This document shows, piece by piece, positions 7,625 through 13,370 of a DNA stretch of 13,870 nt (position 1 is its first letter; the number at the start of each line of letters is the position of its first letter). Under the pieces are notes generated by a model. That model had not been told where the DNA came from and made no database searches. It saw nothing but the letters and a program-made list of their open reading frames with translations. The translations under genes and the position numbers were made by a program. Source of the stretch: Fen-999 sp964469455. Its GTDB lineage: Bacteria > Pseudomonadota > Gammaproteobacteria > Burkholderiales > Rhodocyclaceae. The stretch is from NCBI GenBank assembly GCA_964469455.1, contig CAYXZX010000068.1:1-13870 (forward strand), written 5' to 3'.

Positions 7625-10592
7625 GGTGCCAGTGCCGCGATCCCACCGCTGGTTGCCAGGAGACAAGGTCGCTGGCGTGGAGAACATTCTCGGTAACGAA
7701 GCGGGCCACCTGTGGGTCCTCGATAAGTTCCGCAGACGAATGCGTGGCAAGGATGCGTTCCGGCGCCATGGGCCGGGCAACGGCGAAGCCCTGAACGTAA
7801 TCGACGCCCACTTCGGTCAGGGCCTCGACAATCGCCACGTTCTCTGCCCATTCGGCGATGGTCTTCATGCCAAGATTGCGCGAAAGTTCGGCTATGGCCT
7901 CGACGATGGCCAGATTCGCCGGATGCGCAATCACGTCGCGAACAAAGGCGCCATCGATCTTGACTGCATCCGCCGAAAGCTCCCTCAGATAGGAGAAAGA
8001 AGTGTAGCCGGCGCCAAAATCGTCAAGCGCGACCTTGGCACCCATGCTGCGTACCTTGTCGATGAAACGGTTGGTATTGCTCAAATCGTTCAGCGCCACG
8101 CTCTCCGTAATCTCAAAGCACAGGAGGTCGATGACATTGCCCGCCTCGGCAAGCATGGAGAAGGCATCCTGGATGAATCGCTCGTCGTTGAGGGAAGCGC
8201 CACTCAGATTCAAGCAGATGAAGCGCGTCTTCGTCAGCCGGGAGCGGTGCTCCGCCAGCCATCGCAGCAAGGTTCCGAGAACCCAACGGTCGATGAGGGC
8301 GATGCGGCCATTGCTTTCAGCGGCACTGATGATTCTTCCCGCCGGTGTGATCGTGTTGTCGGCCTCCCGCAGCCGCAGCAGCACTTCGAAATTGTGGGAG
8401 TCGTAAGGCCTGGCCAGGGACATGATCGGCTGCATTTCCAGGAATAGTCCGTCAGGAACCCGGGCCACGCCGAATCGGGACACCATGTTCAATTCCTCGG
8501 AGCGCTCCCTGAATGCAGCGGAATCACGCTCATAGACCACCAGACTGTCGGAGCTTCCTTTTGCCGCTCGGCAAGCTCGGTCGGCGATGGAAATCGCATC
8601 GCCGGCGACGGACTCATCGGCGACATCGATCAAGCCGATCGAGCATTTCACCTGGAACGCCTTGTCGTCGATCTGGCAGGGATCGTTCTCGATGCTGGCG
8701 ATCACGCCACGGCACACGTCCGTGGCCTGGCGGATGGTCGTGCCCGGAAAAACGATGACGAACTCGTCGCCGCCGACACGACCCAGTTTCTGGTGCGCAC
8801 CCAGATGGGCCACAATGCGCTGGCTGATGATCCGGAGTACCTCGTCACCCGTCATGTGGCCGTAGAGGTCGTTGATCAGTTTGAAGCGATCGAGGTCGAT
8901 GTAGGCAAGCGCGAGCGCTCGACCGTTGGCGAGACCCTGAACCGCCTCGTCCAGTACTTTTTCGATGCCACGGCGATTGAGCGCATTGGTGAGGGGGTCA
9001 TACGCGGCGAGGTAGCGGAGGCGCTCGTTCGCTTGGGTGCGATCCGTAATGTCCTGCAGGGATCCCTCTATCCGTCCCCCGGAAAAGGCGGCCTTGATGT
9101 GAAAGATCTTCTTCGCTGCCGTTCCGTCGATGCGACCGGCAAGATCAAGTTCGCCATCCTCGGCAGCCACACGCCGAAAATGCTCCCAGGTGGCGTCGTC
9201 GAAATAATCGGTCCAATGGCGGATATCGGAACACGCATCCTTGATGCCCAGCATGTCACGCAGGGCAGGGTTGCACCGATGAAAATTGCCTTTCTCGTCG
9301 AGCGTAAAAAGGCCTACCGGCACAGCCTCGTAAGTATGGCGTAGTTCGGACTGCGCCTTGAGGCGCTCCAGTCGTTCGTGATGAACCTGCTCGGCGATGG
9401 CCAGCGCCGCCATCAGTGCCGAGGCCAAAGCTGCTGTAACGCTGTTGACCTTGCCGATGAATTCGCCGAGGCCCAGCGCTGCCGTCGCCACTTCGTAGCC
9501 ACTGGCGAAGAGGGCGATCGCGATCGACCCGCCGTACCAGAACACCGTGGACGATTGTGCAACGTAGCATAGCCGGAACAGCAGAAAGCACATGACCACA
9601 ATGGCAAACGCGGTTGTGCCCCAAAGAATGGGCAGGAAAGAGTAATACGACGCCACCAGCGCAAGCATCAGTATGGGCAAGCACGACCACTGGATGATGG
9701 CGAGCAACGCCGATCCTCCCATCTTGTTGATGTCCTTGCGGAACAAGCGGCCGAATAGCGCAATCGTCAGGAGGTAGTAGGTTGCCATCGTCAACTTGCG
9801 CATCGGCAGCAACCATTCCGGCGGCACGGTATAGGAGAGCCATTGCATGTCCCATCCGGTGGAAAGCGCTGCCATTCGGAGGTTCATGAACAGCCAGGCC
9901 GCGAACAGGACGTAGATGGATTCGCGGCTTACGAGAGCGCTGACGAGAATAAACAGGCAGAGCACGATCAGGCCGCCGTCGAGCAACCCTGACTCGCGAT
10001 GGAATCCTTGAATGGATTCCTCCAAGCCGGCGTGTGTCCATCGCTGCACGGTCACCTTGGCCGGCCCCGCGAATCGGCCGAGGCACTGGATGGACGTTCC
10101 CGGTCCGAGGTCGATGGCGTCCAATACAAAGCCGGACTTCACGGCGCGGAGTGCTCCCTTGCTGCCAGCCCTGTCGGCACTGCCGAGGAATGTCCCGGCC
10201 GAAGTCCAGCAGGTCAGTGACTTGGCATGGCGGGAAGGAAATTCAATAAGGTGCGCGTCAGTTTCCGCGCCTACCGAACGGTCAAGGACGAACTGAAGCC
10301 ATAGGGGAGTCTCGGCCCGCTTGGTATCGTGGAGACGCACCGATTGGTTGGCATCGCTGCGAGGTAGTGGCCTGAAGGCTTCGATGCCATCATCCGTTTC
10401 TGCTCGCACCGAAAACTCGACCGGCATACCTCGCGCGTCGCTGCCATGATAAGTCCCGACTAGCATCATCAGGACGGAGAACAAAGCGATGAACAAAGGA
10501 ATGCCGACGATGGAGATGCTGCAGAGCAGCGACTCCATCGTCGGCGGTTCGAATTCTCCGAATCGGCCTAGTAGCGTCTTGCGCAGTTCCAT
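7614..10592 (-). CDS. 7TMR-DISM-type membrane receptor with PAS, GGDEF and EAL domains (c-di-GMP synthesis and breakdown)
   Basis: A 992-residue inner-membrane signalling protein. Residues 24-46 are a first membrane helix, about 47-200 a periplasmic region consistent with a DISMED2-like sensor, and about 204-400 hold seven hydrophobic segments, the 7TMR-DISM pattern. A PAS-like segment (about 416-515, ending GSLQDITDRTQ) precedes the GGDEF domain (526-690), with YIDLDRFKLIND (564-575) and an intact GGDEF at 607-611. The RxxD inhibitory site expected nine residues before GGDEF is absent (G..Q). The EAL domain (700-945) has EVL (736-738), Asn795, Glu827 in EITE, DDFGAG (857-862), Lys878, AEWAEN (913-918) and Gln934, so phosphodiesterase activity is likely. 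Start: the ATG at 10592, with an in-frame TGA 24 bases upstream. It is probably co-transcribed with the acyltransferase gene 78 bp upstream. The balance of the two activities and the ligand are unknown. Confidence 0.92.
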   Translation of the reverse strand: MELRKTLLGRFGEFEPPTMESLLCSISIVGIPLFIALFSVLMMLVGTYHGSDARGMPVEFSVRAETDDGIEAFRPLPRSDANQSVRLHDTKRAETPLWLQFVLDRSVGAETDAHLIEFPSRHAKSLTCWTSAGTFLGSADRAGSKGALRAVKSGFVLDAIDLGPGTSIQCLGRFAGPAKVTVQRWTHAGLEESIQGFHRESGLLDGGLIVLCLFILVSALVSRESIYVLFAAWLFMNLRMAALSTGWDMQWLSYTVPPEWLLPMRKLTMATYYLLTIALFGRLFRKDINKMGGSALLAIIQWSCLPILMLALVASYYSFLPILWGTTAFAIVVMCFLLFRLCYVAQSSTVFWYGGSIAIALFASGYEVATAALGLGEFIGKVNSVTAALASALMAALAIAEQVHHERLERLKAQSELRHTYEAVPVGLFTLDEKGNFHRCNPALRDMLGIKDACSDIRHWTDYFDDATWEHFRRVAAEDGELDLAGRIDGTAAKKIFHIKAAFSGGRIEGSLQDITDRTQANERLRYLAAYDPLTNALNRRGIEKVLDEAVQGLANGRALALAYIDLDRFKLINDLYGHMTGDEVLRIISQRIVAHLGAHQKLGRVGGDEFVIVFPGTTIRQATDVCRGVIASIENDPCQIDDKAFQVKCSIGLIDVADESVAGDAISIADRACRAAKGSSDSLVVYERDSAAFRERSEELNMVSRFGVARVPDGLFLEMQPIMSLARPYDSHNFEVLLRLREADNTITPAGRIISAAESNGRIALIDRWVLGTLLRWLAEHRSRLTKTRFICLNLSGASLNDERFIQDAFSMLAEAGNVIDLLCFEITESVALNDLSNTNRFIDKVRSMGAKVALDDFGAGYTSFSYLRELSADAVKIDGAFVRDVIAHPANLAIVEAIAELSRNLGMKTIAEWAENVAIVEALTEVGVDYVQGFAVARPMAPERILATHSSAELIEDPQVARFVTENVLHASDLVSWQPAVGSRHWHRPH

Positions 10593-10631
10593 GCGGCTGT
10601 GGCTTTCCGCTCATCCTTACTGGACGAGCCG

Positions 10632-10669
10632 ATGGCCACGCGCGCGGATGCGAAGACGGTAGTGGCCAT
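10632..10669 (-). repeat. Intercistronic inverted repeat between acyltransferase and receptor genes
   Basis: ATGGCCAC (10632-10639) and GTGGCCAT (10662-10669) are perfect 8-bp arms separated by 22 nt, lying just beyond the stop codon of the minus-strand acyltransferase gene. There is no T-run, so this is not a typical terminator. It could stabilise or partly attenuate the transcript between the two genes; that role is inferred. Confidence 0.45.
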
Positions 10670-10670
10670 A

Positions 10671-11444
10671 CTATTGTGGAAGTAATCCCGGTAGGTAACG
10701 ACTGGCATACGGCGGAACAGCAATTCCATAGTCATGGGTATCGCTGATGGATCCACCGACGTCGATGTCGGGATGATTGACGTGAAAGAACAGACCGTAA
10801 AGAGGATGCGAAACCGCGCTCCAACTTGGTTCCACATCGTTTACCTTCAGTGCCATGACACGATGTGGCATGTTGCCGACATGACGCATGGGGATATATT
10901 CGTTGGCGCCAAACACATCACGGAAAAGCAGGGCATCGTACTGACGGTCTAGCGGCTTGCGCGCGGTAATCACCATCCAGTCGATCTCGGCATGCAGGCA
11001 ATAGAGATAAAAGGCCTTGAAGAGGAATGTCTTGACCACGCGGCCCTCGCGAGCCTCGGTGATGCCAAGACGGGTGGCTTCCGCAAGATTCAATCCTTCA
11101 AGCCAGTCTGGCAAGTCAACCGATTGCTCCAAGCCCAAGGGGTCGAACTGATTGGTCTGAATGCGCATCGTGCCGAGTGGCGTCCCGTCCAACTTCGACT
11201 CGGCGAGAAGGATTACTGTTCCGTCCTCGAAGTCACGGCTTTCCGCGCGCTTTAGCTGTTCCGCGAAATCGGGAACGTGGCGCGCGTAGGCTGAGTGGCG
11301 AATGGAAACGGCTTTGTTCATCTCTTCTTCTGTGGTCACCAGTTTGACCGTAAACGGCAGTCTTTCCTCGGTGATCCTGACTGCGGTCTTAAGGTCATTA
11401 CGGTCATTGCGCTGACGCGACTCCACTGCAAGTTGCATGCTCAT
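10671..11444 (-). CDS. GNAT-fold N-acyl amino acid synthase-like (FeeM / autoinducer-synthase-like) protein
   Basis: A 257-residue soluble protein with no signal peptide or membrane segment. After a variable 30-residue N-terminus, FTVKLVTTEEEMNKAVSIRH (31-50) leads into SIRHSAYARH with Arg49 and Tyr53. An acidic pair (Asp71, Asp74), LGTMRI (90-95) and AEATRLGI (121-128) follow. The spacing of Arg49, the acidic pair, Arg94 and Glu122-x-x-Arg125 resembles LuxI-type acyl-homoserine-lactone synthases and the N-acyl amino acid synthase FeeM. These use acyl-ACP to acylate an amino group. Other possibilities are the PEP-CTERM/exosortase-associated acyltransferases, a related family, or another GNAT enzyme. 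The ATG at 11444 has GGAG 8 nt upstream. The downstream neighbour is a c-di-GMP receptor enzyme. The fold class is fairly clear; substrate and product are not known. Confidence 0.72.
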   Translation of the reverse strand: MSMQLAVESRQRNDRNDLKTAVRITEERLPFTVKLVTTEEEMNKAVSIRHSAYARHVPDFAEQLKRAESRDFEDGTVILLAESKLDGTPLGTMRIQTNQFDPLGLEQSVDLPDWLEGLNLAEATRLGITEAREGRVVKTFLFKAFYLYCLHAEIDWMVITARKPLDRQYDALLFRDVFGANEYIPMRHVGNMPHRVMALKVNDVEPSWSAVSHPLYGLFFHVNHPDIDVGGSISDTHDYGIAVPPYASRYLPGLLPQ

Positions 11445-11451
11445 TGGCCAA
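11444..11451. repeat. Palindrome TTGGCCAA, copy 1, at the acyltransferase start codon
   Basis: An 8-bp perfect palindrome (10 bp as ATTGGCCAAT, 11443-11452) overlapping the ATG region. A second copy lies at 11580-11587, just upstream of the promoter candidate. Possibly an operator pair; chance is not excluded. Confidence 0.35.
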
Positions 11452-11452
11452 T

Positions 11453-11456
11453 CTCC
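11453..11456 (-). promoter_or_regulatory. Ribosome-binding site of the acyltransferase gene
   Basis: On the minus strand GGAG lies 8 nt before the ATG at 11444, ideal spacing. It decides for this ATG over the second in-frame ATG two codons downstream. Confidence 0.6.
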
Positions 11457-11476
11457 AAATCGGTTCTAGAGAATCC

Positions 11477-11509
11477 GGACTTCCTCCCCCTCGAGGCGAG
11501 TCCAGCCTC
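11477..11509 (-). promoter_or_regulatory. Structured 5' leader with alternative hairpins upstream of the acyltransferase gene
   Basis: Two hairpins that cannot form together are visible in the minus-strand transcript. The first to be made pairs GAGGC (11509-11505) with GCCTC (11497-11493). The second pairs GGACT (11503-11499) with AGTCC (11481-11477), extended by CCTC (11496-11493) with GAGG (11486-11483). They share bases 11493-11503. TCCGGA at 11474-11479 and 11524-11529 could also pair with each other. No known riboswitch core, including the c-di-GMP GEMM motif, was recognised. A switching role is inferred. Confidence 0.35.
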
Positions 11510-11545
11510 CCAAGTCTCCCATATCCGGAGTTGGTTGTAAGCATT

Positions 11546-11572
11546 TTTACGACAGAACTTTGTAAAACTTTA
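11546..11572 (-). promoter_or_regulatory. Candidate sigma-28 (FliA)-type promoter for the acyltransferase-receptor unit
   Basis: On the minus strand TAAAGTTT (11572-11565) is identical to the E. coli FliA -35 consensus. After exactly 11 nt comes GTCGTAAA (11553-11546), which matches the GCCGATAA -10 at 5 of 8 positions; the A of the usual CGA core is replaced by T. Transcription would start near 11539 and leave a leader of about 95 nt. No better sigma-70 promoter was found here, only a poor TTTACA with a weak -10. The area is AT-rich with overlapping AACTTT/AAAGTT repeats, so a chance match is possible. Confidence 0.35.
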
Positions 11573-11581
11573 GTAAAAGTT
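11556..11581. repeat. AT-rich AACTTT/AAAGTT repeat cluster in the promoter region
   Basis: AACTTT occurs at 11556-11561 and again at 11566-11571 (10-bp period), followed by its inverted copy AAAGTT at 11576-11581, giving a perfect 6-bp inverted repeat with a 4-nt spacer. The cluster overlaps the -35 of the promoter candidate, so it could be a regulator site or simply part of the promoter. Confidence 0.4.
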
Positions 11582-11587
11582 GGCCAA
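11580..11587. repeat. Palindrome TTGGCCAA, copy 2
   Basis: Second copy of the 8-bp palindrome, 136 bp from the copy at 11444 and just upstream of the promoter candidate on the minus strand. Confidence 0.35.
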
Positions 11588-11615
11588 ATCCCACGATTAC
11601 CCGTTTGGTCTTCGC

Positions 11616-11637
11616 AGTAGCGAACGGAGTAGCGAAC
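11616..11637. repeat. Tandem direct repeat AGTAGCGAAC x2
   Basis: AGTAGCGAAC occurs at 11616-11625 and 11628-11637, a 12-bp period. It lies between the efp terminator and the promoter region of the divergently positioned signalling unit. It may be a protein-binding site or a small duplication. Confidence 0.45.
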
Positions 11638-11646
11638 AGAGAAATG

Positions 11647-11672
11647 AAAAGGGCAGCCTGGGCTGCCCTTTT
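11647..11672 (-). terminator. Intrinsic terminator downstream of efp
   Basis: AAAAGGGCAGC (11647-11657) and GCTGCCCTTTT (11662-11672) are perfect 11-bp arms around CTGG. Read on the minus strand, the GC core is followed by a T-run, and the hairpin begins 21 bases after the efp stop codon. It also has a T-run on the plus side, so it could work in both directions. Confidence 0.88.
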
Positions 11673-11693
11673 TCCGGCCTCTATTATTTCCAG

Positions 11694-12254
11694 CTATTTG
11701 ACGCGGTTCTTGTATTCGCCGGTGCGGGTATCGATTTCGATCTTGTCGCCGGTGGCAACGAAGATCGGCACCATCACTTCGAGGCCGCTGGGCCTGATCT
11801 TGGCGGGCTTGAGCACCTTGCCGGAGGTGTCGCCCTTGACGGCCGGTTCGGTGTACTCGACTTCACGGACCACGGAATTCGGCATCTCGACGGAGATCGC
11901 CTTGCCATCGTAGAACACCACTTCGACCGGCATGCCGTCCTCGAGGTAGGGAATCGCGTCTTCCATGTTCTCGGCCTCGACTTCGTACTGGTTGTACTCC
12001 AGGTCCATGAAGACGTACATCGGATCGGCGAAGTAGGAATAGGTGCATTCCTTGCGGTCCGGCACCACCTGCTCGAACTTGTCGTCGGCCTTGTAGACGG
12101 CCTCGGAGGGTGCGCCGCTCAGCAGATTCTTGAACTTGAACTTGACGACGGCGGCGTTGCGGCCGGATTTGTTGTATTCGTTCTTGGTGACGACGAGCGG
12201 AGCGCCATCAACCATGATGACGTTGCCGGAGCGGAGTTCCTGAGCGGTTTTCAT
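11694..12254 (-). CDS. efp: Elongation factor P, arginine-32 (rhamnosylation) type
   Basis: EF-P binds the ribosome between the P and E sites and relieves stalling at polyproline motifs. The protein is 186 residues with the usual three-domain layout; the N-terminal KOW-like domain starts MKTAQELRSGNVIMVDG. The tip of the modification loop reads EYNKSGRNAA (26-35), so the modified position is Arg32 rather than the lysine found in EpmA-type bacteria. Arg32 EF-Ps of betaproteobacteria and Pseudomonas are rhamnosylated by EarP, and an earP gene lies directly upstream. The ATG at 12254 gives the family N-terminus; the frame is open further upstream to 12452 but that stretch is unrelated and overlaps earP. 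AAGG lies about 9 nt before the start. A strong terminator follows. Confidence 0.97.
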   Translation of the reverse strand: MKTAQELRSGNVIMVDGAPLVVTKNEYNKSGRNAAVVKFKFKNLLSGAPSEAVYKADDKFEQVVPDRKECTYSYFADPMYVFMDLEYNQYEVEAENMEDAIPYLEDGMPVEVVFYDGKAISVEMPNSVVREVEYTEPAVKGDTSGKVLKPAKIRPSGLEVMVPIFVATGDKIEIDTRTGEYKNRVK

Positions 12255-12298
12255 CTTGCGTGCCTTGGCCTTGAAGCGGCTGAAAAATAAACCGTAGA

Positions 12299-13354
12299 TT
12301 ATAGCCGCTCGGCACAGAAACGCACCAGGTTTTCCGCAAGATTTCCGGGACTTGCGATCTTTTCTGCCCACGGCCCGGCATGGTCGCCCAAGGCGGGCAG
12401 CGCAGCCCGGAACGCCGGCCAGGCGGCGGCAATGTTGCCTTGACCGTTCCACGCCCGGAAAAAGTCAGTCGTCGCGGCACGCCGATCGTCGGACAGATCG
12501 TGCTCGTACAGGCCCAGAAACGCATCCAGCTTGGGCCAATGGGCGCCATCGGCCTGCCCGTAGGGCTGCCAGACGAAGGGCCGCCTTGCCCACTGGGCCC
12601 GTACGAAGGAATCCTCGCCGCGCACGAAGTTGAGGTTGCAGGCACCCAGCAGCCGGTCATAGTCCGGCTGCGGCAAGAAGGGCAGGGCGACAAGGTCGAG
12701 CGAGCCCCGACGTTCGGCATGACCGAGGCTAAACGGCGTGCCCAGCCACTGCGCCACCTGCCCTCGCGGCAGGCCATCGGCCACCCGGCAGACGATCGGC
12801 TCGTCGCCGTGGGCCCAGACCTCGAGCAGGGCGGGCAGCGCGGGATTGTCGTAACAGAACATCGATACGGCCAGAGCGCTGCCAACGCCAGGTCGGCCGA
12901 AGTCGGCACCCTGCTCCCGAATCAGCCCACCGGTCCCCGCGACGAAGCCGGGGAAGAAGAAGTGCTTGGTGAGGGGCAACGTCGGATGCGGCGAGGGCAG
13001 GGCATGGCAGCCGGTGACCCAGTCCTCGGCCGACAGATATTCGAGGTTGAGCCAGACCGGCGGCTGGGGCAGCCTGGCCATGCGTTCGACATAGGACGTC
13101 GGCAACTCGCAGGCAAAGGCCTCGACGACCACCTGCGCTGGTTCGACATCCGGGAAGGGTTCCTGCCAACGATGGACTGCCACCGGCAGCGCACCATGCC
13201 CTGGCGCCAGAGCGTCGATCGGCGCGGGATCGTCAATCCATAGCCTCATCTTCCAGCCATGCTCGACGGCCAACTGGCGCGAGAGTCGCCAGCAGACGCC
13301 GGCGTCGCCCAGGTTGTCGATGACGCGGCAGAAGAGGTCGCAGCGGATGTGCAT
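12299..13354 (-). CDS. earP: EF-P arginine rhamnosyltransferase EarP (DUF2331)
   Basis: Inverting GT-B glycosyltransferase that moves rhamnose from dTDP-beta-L-rhamnose to Arg32 of EF-P. The N-terminal FCRVIDNLGDAGVCWRLSRQ (8-27) is the family hallmark, with Asp13 and Asp17 at the same positions as the residues reported essential in Pseudomonas EarP. RGEDSFVRAQWARRPFVWQP (245-264) in the second Rossmann-like domain is the sugar-nucleotide site and holds the conserved Glu-Asp pair (247-248). At 351 residues it is within the usual range. The ATG at 13354 has an AGGAT ribosome-binding site. It lies 44 bp upstream of efp on the same strand, so enzyme and substrate are probably co-expressed, and it is divergent from the glycosylase gene with only 16 bp between start codons. 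Confidence 0.95.
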   Translation of the reverse strand: MHIRCDLFCRVIDNLGDAGVCWRLSRQLAVEHGWKMRLWIDDPAPIDALAPGHGALPVAVHRWQEPFPDVEPAQVVVEAFACELPTSYVERMARLPQPPVWLNLEYLSAEDWVTGCHALPSPHPTLPLTKHFFFPGFVAGTGGLIREQGADFGRPGVGSALAVSMFCYDNPALPALLEVWAHGDEPIVCRVADGLPRGQVAQWLGTPFSLGHAERRGSLDLVALPFLPQPDYDRLLGACNLNFVRGEDSFVRAQWARRPFVWQPYGQADGAHWPKLDAFLGLYEHDLSDDRRAATTDFFRAWNGQGNIAAAWPAFRAALPALGDHAGPWAEKIASPGNLAENLVRFCAERL

Positions 13355-13370
13355 GCGGTATCCTAGCCCA

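Noticed and set aside
7617..8447. 276-codon plus-strand frame opposite the EAL domain
   Set aside because: Opposes a domain with all catalytic residues in order on the minus strand; no ribosome-binding site or recognisable motif.
11404..11544. 46-codon leader frame on the minus strand, starting at 11544 and overlapping the acyltransferase start
   Set aside because: No ribosome-binding site, its ATG lies next to the candidate -10, and its sequence has no features of an attenuation peptide; kept only as a possibility.
11445..11545. c-di-GMP (GEMM) riboswitch in the leader of the signalling unit
   Set aside because: The conserved GEMM core sequences were not found; only generic alternative hairpins are seen.
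11580..12290. 236-codon plus-strand frame covering efp
   Set aside because: Antisense of efp, His/Val/Leu repeats typical of a mirrored frame, and it runs through the efp terminator.
12380..13243. 287-codon plus-strand frame opposite earP
   Set aside because: Antisense of a clear EarP gene; Gly/Arg/Gln-rich and without domain similarity.
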